The notes beneath the pieces were generated by a model. It had not been told where the DNA came from, ran no database searches, and was given only the letters and a program-made list of their open reading frames with translations. Below, one piece after another: positions 1 through 6,919 of a stretch of DNA of 6,919 nucleotides. The first letter of the stretch is position 1. The number at the start of each line of letters is the position of its first letter. This DNA comes from Bacteroidales bacterium. GTDB taxonomy: Bacteria > Bacteroidota > Bacteroidia > Bacteroidales > UBA10428. Position numbers and translations under genes: made by a program. The DNA lies in the NCBI GenBank assembly GCA_030626465.1, contig DAOUOU010000149.1, forward strand, positions 1-6,919. The letters run 5' to 3'.

Positions 1-648
1 AAGCTCAGGGCTGAATTTTTCAATAGCATTTATAAAGTTCCTTTTGGTTCCATAGGGATTATTTCCGGCCCATGCCATGCAGAAGAAATAGCACTTGAAA
101 GACTTTCCTATCTTACGATATCATCAAAGAACAAGTCGGATGCCCGTTTCATTGCAGAAAGTATTAGTTGTCAATATGTAAAAGCAAAAGTCTCAACTGA
201 TATTTATGGTACTGAATATGCCGCCATATTAAAGAATATTATAGCCATAGCTGCCGGAATAAGTCACGGACTGGGCTATGGAGATAACTTTCAGGCCGTA
301 TTAATATCGAATGCACTTCAGGAGATCAAAAGATTCCTGGATATCACATACAAAAGCAAGCGAAAAATTAACAGCTCTCCTTATTTGGGAGATTTAATAG
401 TTACTGCTTACTCGCAATTCAGTCGTAATCGTGCTTTTGGAACCATGATAGGCAAAGGATATTCAATTAGATCGGCCCAACTGGAAATGAACATGGTGGC
501 GGAAGGATCCTATGCAGTGGGTTGTATTAAAGAAATAAATGAGCAATACAAAGTGAACATGCCTATTGTCGATGCTGTTCACAATATCCTGCATGGTAGA
601 ATATCTCCGGCCATTGAAATTAAATTGTTAGAAGAGAAATTGCATTAA
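1..648 (+). CDS. gpsA: Glycerol-3-phosphate dehydrogenase [NAD(P)+], 3' part (5' end outside window)
   Basis: Frame 1 is open from the first base to a TAA at 646-648, giving 215 residues; the N-terminal Rossmann NAD-binding part lies outside the window. The enzyme is cytoplasmic and reduces dihydroxyacetone phosphate to sn-glycerol 3-phosphate, the backbone of phospholipids. Visible motifs, numbered from the first codon of the fragment, are SGPCHAEE (22-29), GTEYAAILKN (70-79) with the family's catalytic Lys at 78, the helix IAIAAGISHGLGYGDN (81-96), and GDLIVT followed by SRNRAFG (130-147), the substrate-binding region of the C-terminal domain. The Cys in SGPCHAEE, where many bacteria have Ser or Thr, and the wording around it match Bacteroidota GpsA as I remember it. 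An internal TTG at 385 is not a real start, because the homology runs straight through it. It is followed after 21 nt by pgi, which suggests one transcript. Confidence 0.95.
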   Translation, partial: KLRAEFFNSIYKVPFGSIGIISGPCHAEEIALERLSYLTISSKNKSDARFIAESISCQYVKAKVSTDIYGTEYAAILKNIIAIAAGISHGLGYGDNFQAVLISNALQEIKRFLDITYKSKRKINSSPYLGDLIVTAYSQFSRNRAFGTMIGKGYSIRSAQLEMNMVAEGSYAVGCIKEINEQYKVNMPIVDAVHNILHGRISPAIEIKLLEEKLH

Positions 649-669
649 GTAATAAATAAATGGTGAAGA

Positions 670-2013
670 ATGGAAGCTCTTAAATTGGATGTAGATCAGG
701 TCTATAATTTTGTAAGTAAAGAAGACATTCATAGTCTGAAAATTGCTGCCGAAGATGCCAACAAAGCGCTTCACGAAAAAACAAGAGCAGGTAAAGAATT
801 TTTAGGTTGGGTAGATCTTCCCACTTCAATTAGCGAGGAATATCTTTCTGATATTGAAAAATTGGCATCACAATTTCATGCTGAAGTTGAATGTGTTGTT
901 GTAATTGGTATTGGTGGTTCTTACCTTGGAGCAAAAGCCGTTGCAGAAGCCCTCTCAGATACCTTTGCCCACTTAAAAAAGAACAATGAAAATCCCACGA
1001 TCCTGTTTGCAGGACAAAATATAGGTCAGGATTACCTGGGTGAGCTTCTGGAGTTGCTGAACACAAAAAGCTATGGAATAGTAGTAATCTCAAAATCGGG
1101 TACGACCACAGAACCTGCCATTGCATTTCGATTGCTCAAAGAACATCTTGAAAACAAAGTAGGGAAAGAAAAAGCTAAGAATCTTATAGTAGCTGTTACA
1201 GATAAAGAAAAAGGAGCTTTAAGAGCACTGGCAGATCAAAAAGCATACAAGAGCTTTGCAATTCCTGATGATGTAGGTGGACGATATTCTGTATTAACCC
1301 CGGTTGGTCTTGTTCCGCTTGCTATCGGAGGTTTTGATATCAGATCTCTGATCAAAGGCGCAGTTTACATGCAGGAGTTGTGTGGATTGGATGCTTCTTT
1401 TACCGAAAATCCTGCAGCTGTATATGCTGTAACAAGGTATTCTTTGTATAAGAAGGGGAAGAAAATTGAGATCCTTGCCAATTACGAAAATAAATTGCAT
1501 TATTTTGCCGAGTGGTGGAAGCAATTATTCGGAGAAAGTGAGGGTAAAGAAGGAATCGGCATTTATCCAAGCAGTGTCGATTTCACATCCGATTTACACT
1601 CAATGGGTCAATACATTCAGGAAGGTGAACGCAGTATTTTTGAAACAGTTATTTCGGTTCAGCAATCAAAATACAATGTATCCGTGCCGCCTGATAAGGA
1701 CAATCTTGATAAATTGAATTACCTGGCAGGAAAAAAAATAGACTATGTAAATAAAATGGCTGAACTAGGTACTATGTTGGCTCACGTTGATGGTGGCGTG
1801 CCTAATATCAGGATAGAAATCCCTGCTATAAACGCATATTATCTCGGACAATTAATTTATTTCTTTGAAAAAGCCTGTGGTATCAGTGGATATTTACTGG
1901 GAATTAATCCATTCAATCAACCCGGTGTTGAAGCTTATAAAAAGAATATGTTTGCTTTGTTAGAAAAACCAGGGTTCGAAAAAGAAACAAAAAAAATAAA
2001 AGATAGATTGTGA
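670..2013 (+). CDS. pgi: Glucose-6-phosphate isomerase
   Basis: A complete 447-residue protein of the short Bacillus/Thermotoga-like form (about 450 residues; the E. coli form is about 550). It interconverts glucose 6-phosphate and fructose 6-phosphate in the cytoplasm, for glycolysis and gluconeogenesis. It has two sugar-isomerase (SIS) folds. GIGGSYLGA (80-88) and SKSGTTTEP (141-149) are phosphate-binding loops. DDVGGRYSVLTPVG (200-213) is the first PGI signature, and FNQPGVEAYK (415-424) ends the second. By alignment with the Bacillus enzyme the catalytic residues should be Glu289 (in GESEGK), His310 (in LHSMGQ) and Lys424, and all three are present. The ATG at 670 is chosen because the protein then begins with the expected family N-terminus (LHEKTRAGKEFLGWVDLP follows at 34-51). 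An ATG at 660 is in another frame and stops within a few codons. No Shine-Dalgarno sequence is visible, as is usual in Bacteroidota. Confidence 0.97.
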   Translation: MEALKLDVDQVYNFVSKEDIHSLKIAAEDANKALHEKTRAGKEFLGWVDLPTSISEEYLSDIEKLASQFHAEVECVVVIGIGGSYLGAKAVAEALSDTFAHLKKNNENPTILFAGQNIGQDYLGELLELLNTKSYGIVVISKSGTTTEPAIAFRLLKEHLENKVGKEKAKNLIVAVTDKEKGALRALADQKAYKSFAIPDDVGGRYSVLTPVGLVPLAIGGFDIRSLIKGAVYMQELCGLDASFTENPAAVYAVTRYSLYKKGKKIEILANYENKLHYFAEWWKQLFGESEGKEGIGIYPSSVDFTSDLHSMGQYIQEGERSIFETVISVQQSKYNVSVPPDKDNLDKLNYLAGKKIDYVNKMAELGTMLAHVDGGVPNIRIEIPAINAYYLGQLIYFFEKACGISGYLLGINPFNQPGVEAYKKNMFALLEKPGFEKETKKIKDRL

Positions 2014-2061
2014 TAAATTGCTGGTTGTCAGCTATCTTTATAATACACTGGCAACTTATCA

Positions 2062-2676
2062 ATGAATTATCTGGCTCACATATTTCTCTCTGGTACCGAT
2101 GATGAAATAATGATCGGAAATTTTATTGGCGATTATATAAAGGGCCAAGATTATAACAAATACCCTGCTTTAATCAAAAAAGGGATTTTACTCCATCGAC
2201 GAATCGATTCATATACTGATAAGCACAAGATTATTTGTCAAAGTAAAAATTACTTTATTTTACGCTATAAGAAGTATTCCGGAATAATTATTGATATCCT
2301 CTATGATCATTTCCTGGCTAACAATTGGGATAAATTTGCAGCACAACCATTAGATGATTTTAAAGAAAATGTGTTTGATTGTCTTAAAAGAAACTACTCC
2401 GTACTTCCGGAGCGAGTTCAATTTTTTATTCCCTCCTTTATTAAAAACGACTGGATTAGTGTCTATAAATCCGTTGAAGGAATAATAGCTGTTTTAAATC
2501 GAATGTCGATGCGCACAACCCTTCCTGACGAAAGTGAATTTGCAAGAGAGGTTCTCAGAAAATATTACGTGCAGCTGCAAAGCGAATTTCTAATTTTTTT
2601 TCCTGAAATAATTAAGTATGTTGTTAAGAAGCATGGTGTAAATATTCTTCTGAAGGATAATGCCATCCTGGAATAG
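2062..2676 (+). CDS. acpH: Acyl carrier protein phosphodiesterase (AcpH/DUF479 family)
   Basis: A 204-residue soluble protein, close to the E. coli AcpH length of about 193. The family removes the 4'-phosphopantetheine arm from holo-ACP, giving apo-ACP, and has been described as an unusual branch of the metal-dependent HD phosphohydrolases. Family signatures are all present and in order: MNYLAH at the very N-terminus (His6), GNFIGDYIKG (19-28, Asp24), LLHRRIDSYTD (43-53, His45, Asp49, Asp53) and DILYDHFLANNW (78-89, Asp82-His83). These His/Asp residues are the likely Mn2+ ligands. The start is firm because the conserved block begins at Met1. The C-terminal third is weakly conserved and rich in Phe, Ile and Lys. 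The gene lies 48 nt after pgi and converges on rodA. ACP hydrolase activity is proved only for a few members, so the substrate here is by family inference; no other candidate family fits the motifs. Confidence 0.88.
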   Translation: MNYLAHIFLSGTDDEIMIGNFIGDYIKGQDYNKYPALIKKGILLHRRIDSYTDKHKIICQSKNYFILRYKKYSGIIIDILYDHFLANNWDKFAAQPLDDFKENVFDCLKRNYSVLPERVQFFIPSFIKNDWISVYKSVEGIIAVLNRMSMRTTLPDESEFAREVLRKYYVQLQSEFLIFFPEIIKYVVKKHGVNILLKDNAILE

Positions 2677-2779
2677 CGTGAATTTCCCTGCAAGCCCCAA
2701 CGAGGCGATAATCAACAGGCACCATGTACCTACGCTAAAGATGAGCTTCGGCCCAAGCATCAGGTGCGTAATCAATAAT
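2677..2779. repeat. GC-rich convergent spacer with imperfect nested inverted repeat
   Basis: This 103-nt spacer separates the acpH and rodA stop codons. I counted 50 G or C in the 94 bases 2677-2770, clearly richer than the neighbouring genes. It contains a stem GATGA-GCTT (2740-2748) against AAGC-ATC (2755-2761), with a six-base loop and a 2-nt bulge. Around it are two mutually exclusive outer stems: TACGC (2731-2735) with GCGTA (2766-2770), or GCACC (2719-2723) with GGTGC (2763-2767). No run of T follows on either strand, so it is not a canonical intrinsic terminator. Its position between two converging operons would nevertheless suit a transcript-end structure. It could also be a small dispersed repeat or a decayed gene fragment. 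Confidence 0.35.
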
Positions 2780-4204
2780 TTATATCAGATATGCTTTCCG
2801 CGTTGAGTCGAGCCGAATAAAAACAAACAACATAATAGTAAAAGCAAACAGCGAAGATCCTCCATAACTCAGAAAAGGTAACGGAATACCAATTACAGGT
2901 AACAATCCGATTGTCATCCCAATGTTGATTGCAAAATGGAAAAACAGAATGGATAATACGCCGTAACCATAAATCCTGCTAAAACGTGATCGTTGCCTCT
3001 CCGCAAGTACTATGAGCCTGATCAGTAATCCAACATAGAGAACTACAAGACCAAATGAACCAAGAAATCCCCACTCTTCTCCAACCGTACAAAAAATAAA
3101 ATCAGTGCTTTGCTCGGGAACAAAACGAAATTTTGTTTGTGTCCCTTGTAAAAAGCCCTTCCCTGAAAATCCACCCGAGCCAATTGCAATTTTTGATTGC
3201 CTGACATTGTACTCATAGCCATAGGGATCTGATTCAAGTCCAAGCATAACATTCACTCTGTTTCGCTGGTGTTCCTTAAGAAAATTGTTAAAGAGGTGAT
3301 CGACAGTATAAGTATAACCAATGGCCAGTAAAAGCGCCAATACTACCAGATATATTACTTTATTCTTCTTAACAACAGCATAAATAACAGCGATGGCTGA
3401 GGCTATTCCAACAGTGCTCAATAGAATGATGTAATTGTCCAGATCTAAGTACCCATAATGATTGAGTAGCACAAATGCTGAGGCAACACTTATTGAGATC
3501 AGGACTGCCAGGAAAAATGAAGATGGTTTTTTGCTTACAATAGTAAATGCAACAATTGCCAATCCTGACAGGATCAATACAATAAGAAACTGTGACAATA
3601 CAAGTATTCCCAGAAACAGGCCTGCCATTGCAAGGATAACTATCAGGACCCAGCCGGGCAATCCTTCTCGATACAAAACAAGCAGTAATACTCCGTATAC
3701 TATTGTGGATCCGATATCAGGCTGCAATGCAATAAGACCGGCCGGAAAAAATATTATGAAAAGCGATACAAAAATATCCTTAAAGCGGGTAATTTTAACA
3801 TTATATCCTGATAAATATTTTGCAATCGCTAATATGACAGCCACTTTGGCAAACTCGGCAGGCTGAATACTAACTGGTCCCAATACGATCCACGATTTTG
3901 AACTATGAACTGCAGTTCCGATTAAAAATACTACGAGTAACAATAAAATACCAAAAGCATAGGCGGGATAAGCAACAAATAAATAAAATCGACTATCAAT
4001 TATAAAAATAAAAACTACAACAATCAGGGATATTAAAATCCATGCCAGTTGCATTGTATAACGATTTTCAAGGTGAAAAAAGGAACTTGCATCCGGATCA
4101 TAATTCACTGCAAAAATATTTATCCATCCAAAGGCCACCAACAACAGGAATAAAAATACTGTTAACCAGTCGATATTAGCCATTATGTCAATCTGTCGTC
4201 TCAC
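2780..4204 (-). CDS. rodA: Rod shape-determining protein RodA, peptidoglycan glycosyltransferase (SEDS family)
   Basis: A 474-residue multi-pass inner-membrane protein of the SEDS family (RodA/FtsW/SpoVE). It polymerises lipid II into glycan strands during side-wall growth, paired with the transpeptidase PBP2 encoded just upstream. Family motifs in order are IQPAEFAK (113-120), LQPDIGS (160-166), HQRNRVNVMLG (312-322), ESDPYGYEYN followed by RQSKIAIGSGG (324-345), STDFIF (366-371) whose Asp368 aligns with the catalytic Asp of the family, EE at 376-377, and PLPFLSYGGSSL (441-452). It is about 100 residues longer than E. coli RodA (370); the excess lies between residues 167 and 311 as hydrophobic helices. 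The start used is a GTG at 4204 overlapping the mrdA TGA (GTGA), giving a basic N-terminus before NIDWLTV. An ATG at 4183 (Met8) is a possible alternative start. The stop is TAA at 2780-2782 and the C-terminus looks intact. Confidence 0.95.
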   Translation of the reverse strand: MRRQIDIMANIDWLTVFLFLLLVAFGWINIFAVNYDPDASSFFHLENRYTMQLAWILISLIVVVFIFIIDSRFYLFVAYPAYAFGILLLLVVFLIGTAVHSSKSWIVLGPVSIQPAEFAKVAVILAIAKYLSGYNVKITRFKDIFVSLFIIFFPAGLIALQPDIGSTIVYGVLLLVLYREGLPGWVLIVILAMAGLFLGILVLSQFLIVLILSGLAIVAFTIVSKKPSSFFLAVLISISVASAFVLLNHYGYLDLDNYIILLSTVGIASAIAVIYAVVKKNKVIYLVVLALLLAIGYTYTVDHLFNNFLKEHQRNRVNVMLGLESDPYGYEYNVRQSKIAIGSGGFSGKGFLQGTQTKFRFVPEQSTDFIFCTVGEEWGFLGSFGLVVLYVGLLIRLIVLAERQRSRFSRIYGYGVLSILFFHFAINIGMTIGLLPVIGIPLPFLSYGGSSLFAFTIMLFVFIRLDSTRKAYLI

Positions 4205-6027
4205 TGCACATTCAATAAATTTCGTTCAAGCATCCTCTTTTCGATCCATTTGTGGTAAGGCGCAATGGTATCAGTCAGGTACTTCTCAATCATCAGACTG
4301 GCAATAGGTGCAGCATAAGAAGAACCCCATTTTCCATGTTCAACATACACTGAAATAGCTATTTGCGGATCATCTTTGGGGGCAAAAGCCATAAAAACCG
4401 AATGATCTTCGCCGTGAGGATTTTCAGCAGTTCCTGTCTTTCCACATATGGTAATATCACGATGACGTACCCAGGTGGCTGTACCTCCTGACACATTCAC
4501 AGCCATATCCATTCCATCAATTACTACATTGAAATAAGATGAATCAATGCTAACAACATGTGGAACGGCAAAGGCACTATTTATCGAATCAATACCTTCA
4601 ATTCCTCTGACAATATGAGGTGTAAAATAGTATCCCTTATTGGATATGATTGCTGCAAAATTTGCTAACTGGAGCGGGGTAGTAAGAACTTCCCCCTGCC
4701 CGATAGCCATTGAAATGATAGTAAGTGCTTTCCACCGGTTCTGACCATAATAACGGTCATAATAATCAGATTTTGGTATAAAACCACCTTTTTCGTAAGG
4801 AAGATCTATGCCAAGAGGTTCAGCAAAACCAAATGATCTTAAATGTTCTCTCCAGTTGTTGTAAGCTTTCTCCACGGATTCAAAATCAGGATCTTCCATA
4901 ATTTTCCGATAAACATTGCAAAAATATGCATTACACGAATATTGAATTGAATGGAGCAGATCCAAGGGTGATGGATGAGAGTGACAAGCGACCGATACAC
5001 CTCTTGCGTAATACCCCCGGATGCAATTATATGTTGTGCGATTACTAATAACTTCCTCTTGCAATGCAATCAGTGCATTAACAGTTTTGAACGTACTGCC
5101 AGGAGGGTAAAGCGCCTGTATGGAATGATTGAAAAGAGGTTCAAGAGTATCATTCTTAAGTTTATTGTAATTCTCTTCCCTCTCCCGGCCAACAAGTAAT
5201 GAAGGATTGTAAGAAGGGGCTGATACGAGCGTAAGTATCTCTCCCGTCCCCGGTTCAATCGCAACAATACTACCCACATAATTACGCATTAATTTCTCAC
5301 CATACTCCTGCAGATCGGCATCTATGGTAATAGTAATATTGCTGCCAGGTTTTGCATCGGTATCAAATCGCCCGTCCTTATATGATCCCTGTTCTCGTCC
5401 GTGTACATCAATCAATTTGTATTTTCTTCCCTTTTCGCCCTTTAGATGTTCCTCATAAGAATATTCTATGCCACTTACACCAATATAATCTGCCAATTCG
5501 TAATAAGGATTATTTAATATAATACCCGAATCGACCTCTCCCACGTAACCAAGCAAATGAGATGCAATTTCCCTGTCGTATTCTCGTAATGTTCTAATGC
5601 TGAAGTAAAAACCCGGAAACTTAAACTGCTTTTCCTTAAGTTTACCAAATGTTTCAGAGGAGAGTTGTTTAATAAACGGATTAAACCGTTCGTTCTGATT
5701 GTTTATTACTCTTTTAATACCTTCTCTGAGTGTTTGTATATCGATCTGAAGGATTTCGCAAAATTCAGCAGAATCAAACGCTTCTAATTCATAGGGTGCA
5801 ATTTTAAGATCGTACGAAGGTAAATTGTGGGCTATTAGTTGACCGTTACGATCGTAAATCAATCCTCGTGCCGGGTATACAATCTCCATACGTCGTGTAT
5901 TACTCTCGGCAGAAAGTTTATACGTTGAATTAACTACCTGAAGTAAAAATAACCTCACAGTAAAAACTAATCCGACCAACAGAATTATTCCCCCGATGAT
6001 ATACTTTCTGTTGATGTACTGTTCCAT
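4201..6027 (-). CDS. mrdA: Penicillin-binding protein 2 (elongasome D,D-transpeptidase)
   Basis: A 608-residue class B penicillin-binding protein, close to E. coli PBP2 (633). It crosslinks peptidoglycan stems in the periplasm during cell elongation. A single N-terminal membrane anchor spans roughly residues 9-32. RGLIYDRNG (54-62) and GVSGIEYSYEEHLKG (183-197) mark the PBP-dimer (pedestal) region. The transpeptidase domain has all three active-site motifs: S311-T-F-K314 (nucleophile Ser311), S364-C-N366 and K530-T-G-T533. Between the first two motifs lie Cys335, Cys348, His349 and His351; with Cys365 they may form a metal site. ATG at 6025-6027 is chosen because it puts a short charged segment before the anchor. 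It sits 3 nt after the mreD stop, and its own TGA overlaps the rodA start by 4 nt, so the three genes are almost certainly one operon with translational coupling. Division-specific PBP3 (FtsI) is excluded by the neighbours MreC, MreD and RodA. Confidence 0.95.
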   Translation of the reverse strand: MEQYINRKYIIGGIILLVGLVFTVRLFLLQVVNSTYKLSAESNTRRMEIVYPARGLIYDRNGQLIAHNLPSYDLKIAPYELEAFDSAEFCEILQIDIQTLREGIKRVINNQNERFNPFIKQLSSETFGKLKEKQFKFPGFYFSIRTLREYDREIASHLLGYVGEVDSGIILNNPYYELADYIGVSGIEYSYEEHLKGEKGRKYKLIDVHGREQGSYKDGRFDTDAKPGSNITITIDADLQEYGEKLMRNYVGSIVAIEPGTGEILTLVSAPSYNPSLLVGREREENYNKLKNDTLEPLFNHSIQALYPPGSTFKTVNALIALQEEVISNRTTYNCIRGYYARGVSVACHSHPSPLDLLHSIQYSCNAYFCNVYRKIMEDPDFESVEKAYNNWREHLRSFGFAEPLGIDLPYEKGGFIPKSDYYDRYYGQNRWKALTIISMAIGQGEVLTTPLQLANFAAIISNKGYYFTPHIVRGIEGIDSINSAFAVPHVVSIDSSYFNVVIDGMDMAVNVSGGTATWVRHRDITICGKTGTAENPHGEDHSVFMAFAPKDDPQIAISVYVEHGKWGSSYAAPIASLMIEKYLTDTIAPYHKWIEKRMLERNLLNVQ

Positions 6028-6030
6028 AAT

Positions 6031-6537
6031 TTATTTTCTGAAAATGAAATACTGACTTAGTACTATTAATGTAATACTGAAAATGGAACTTAGAATTACT
6101 TTGAGTAAGGTAGAAAAAAAATCTTGAAATCTGAACATTTCAATGTAAAAGAGCAAGAGGTGGTGCCCAATGATTAGCAATGAGGCATATTTAATAAACC
6201 AGGGTAATCCATAGTGAAAAACACGGGGAAAAGAACCTGATCCATACCCATCGCGGGGAGCAAAAAATGACAAAACATAAGGTCTGATGTAGGCCATAAA
6301 TACTGTTGCAGCAGTGTGCATTCCGATAGTCTCAGTGAAAATGTCAATAGAAAGGCCCAGGAAAAAACCAAGTATAAGAGTTATCCAGAGAGGAGTTTCA
6401 AAAGGAAGCAGTATAATGAAAAGTACATAAATATATGGATTCAAATACCCGCTGATTTCAATATTATTGAATATTAATACCTGAACCAGCACAAGCATAA
6501 AAAAACGAAATATATTACGCGATACTACTTTAATCAT
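6031..6537 (-). CDS. mreD: Rod shape-determining protein MreD
   Basis: A 168-residue, very hydrophobic protein with about five or six predicted membrane segments, which is the usual size of MreD (about 160-170). MreD is an inner-membrane partner of MreC in the elongasome that links MreB to the RodA-PBP2 synthase. The N-terminal helix covers roughly residues 9-25. GLSIDIFTETIGMHTAA (61-77) is the recognisable family block, followed by Arg85-Pro86. A periplasmic or cytoplasmic loop of mixed charge (94-112) precedes the last helices. Sequence conservation of MreD is poor, so identification rests on this block, the size, the topology and the position between mreC and mrdA. ATG at 6535-6537 overlaps the end of mreC by 8 nt and needs no separate ribosome entry site. 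TAA is at 6031-6033. Confidence 0.92.
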   Translation of the reverse strand: MIKVVSRNIFRFFMLVLVQVLIFNNIEISGYLNPYIYVLFIILLPFETPLWITLILGFFLGLSIDIFTETIGMHTAATVFMAYIRPYVLSFFAPRDGYGSGSFPRVFHYGLPWFIKYASLLIIGHHLLLFYIEMFRFQDFFSTLLKVILSSIFSITLIVLSQYFIFRK

Positions 6538-6919
6538 GTTCTACTTCTTCTTCAAGCTGTATTTGTTCTTCTTTTATCAAATTTTTGGCAACGAGTACAT
6601 TGGTAAGATTTTTAAAATCTGTTGAGAGATCAACAGTTATATCATAAAAAATTCCTTCTGCCAACTCAAACTTTTCAACCGTTCCGATCAGAATACCTTC
6701 AGGGAAAATTGAAGAGTGTCCACTGGTTACTATGGTATCTCCTGACAATACTTCAACATGTACTGGTATTTCCTTAAGAATGACTTTATCATATCTTCTT
6801 CCCGACCATTCAATGTAGCCAAAATAACGGTTTCTTTTAATCATTGCGTTTGGGAAAAATTCCCGATTTAATACGGATACAACAGATGAATAATTCTCAG
6901 TCGATTCCTTTACCACACC
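6530..6919 (-). CDS. mreC: Rod shape-determining protein MreC, 3' part (5' end outside window)
   Basis: The frame is open from the right edge of the window to TAA at 6530-6532, giving the last 129 residues; the membrane anchor, coiled coil and first beta domain are outside the window. MreC is a bitopic inner-membrane protein whose periplasmic beta-domains bind and activate PBP2. Visible in the fragment, numbered from the edge, are GVVKESTENYSSVVSVLN (1-18), typical of the start of the second half of the beta domain, then YFGYIEW (32-38) and the conserved turn GDTIVTSGHSSIFPEG (60-75) followed by ILIGTVE, and the final strand TVDLSTDFKNL (95-105). The tail ends in an acidic stretch (EEQIQLEEEVEHD). 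The GTG at 6914-6916 is an internal Val codon, not a start. It overlaps mreD by 8 nt. Confidence 0.95.
   Translation of the reverse strand, partial: GVVKESTENYSSVVSVLNREFFPNAMIKRNRYFGYIEWSGRRYDKVILKEIPVHVEVLSGDTIVTSGHSSIFPEGILIGTVEKFELAEGIFYDITVDLSTDFKNLTNVLVAKNLIKEEQIQLEEEVEHD

Noticed and set aside
385..648. A separate short gene starting with TTG at 385
   Set aside because: The same frame is open from base 1 and encodes continuous GpsA homology, including the catalytic Lys region, upstream of this codon.
830..1126. Minus-strand ORF of 98 codons inside pgi
   Set aside because: It is antisense to the PGI phosphate-binding region, is rich in Leu, Gln and Ser as expected of a shadow frame, and has no family resemblance.
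2014..2061. Possible promoter or terminator between pgi and acpH: TATCTTTA at 2033-2040 resembles the Bacteroidota -7 box, TATAAT occurs at 2039-2044, and a GCTG/CAGC hairpin lies at 2020-2032
   Set aside because: The TTG partner for the -7 box is about 22 nt away and weak, the TATAAT has no correctly spaced -35 (TTGTCA is only 8 nt upstream), and the hairpin has four base pairs with no T-tract. All are within chance in AT-rich DNA.
2590..2775. Minus-strand ORF of 61 codons with a hydrophobic N-terminal half, overlapping the acpH 3' end
   Set aside because: The first usable start is TTG (ATG only six codons in), there is no ribosome binding signal, half of it is antisense to a well-conserved gene, and I recognise no family. 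It is kept only as one reading of the GC-rich spacer.
3462..3866. Plus-strand ORF of 134 codons inside rodA
   Set aside because: It is antisense to the conserved RodA membrane core and has no recognisable domain; its composition is a mirror of hydrophobic codons on the other strand.
4201..6919. An undescribed system hidden in the minus-strand cluster
   Set aside because: Every frame is accounted for by mreC, mreD, mrdA and rodA in their standard order, with intact motifs and no room for extra genes.

Overview
The window looks like a piece of a Bacteroidota chromosome, probably Bacteroidales-like. The evidence is AT-rich DNA, genes without clear Shine-Dalgarno sequences, a GpsA with the Bacteroidota-style SGPCHAEE motif, a tight gpsA-pgi pair, and an mreC-mreD-mrdA-rodA cluster whose RodA is much longer than the proteobacterial form. 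The order or genus cannot be fixed from the sequence alone. Everything recognisable is housekeeping; I see no phage, transposon, CRISPR array, tRNA or rRNA.

Left half, plus strand (1-2676). The window opens inside gpsA (glycerol-3-phosphate dehydrogenase, 3' part only). After a 21-nt gap comes a complete pgi (glucose-6-phosphate isomerase) with all expected catalytic residues. A 48-nt gap then leads to an acpH-like gene (acyl carrier protein phosphodiesterase family). gpsA and pgi are probably co-transcribed; acpH may be read by the same transcript.

Right half, minus strand (2780-6919). Reading from the right edge inward, the order is mreC (3' part only), mreD, mrdA (PBP2) and rodA. The junctions are very tight: an 8-nt overlap, a 3-nt gap and a 4-nt GTGA overlap. 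This is the core of the lateral-wall elongation machinery. MreC and MreD form the membrane scaffold, RodA polymerises lipid II glycan strands, and PBP2 crosslinks them. mreB would be expected upstream, outside the window.

The two halves converge on a 103-nt spacer (2677-2779) that is visibly GC-richer than the genes around it (50 of 94 bases in 2677-2770) and holds an imperfect, nested inverted repeat without a T-tract. The points most worth a second look are a Cys/His cluster around the active site of PBP2 that could be a metal site, the extra membrane segment block inside RodA, and this GC-rich spacer. None amounts to a new system.
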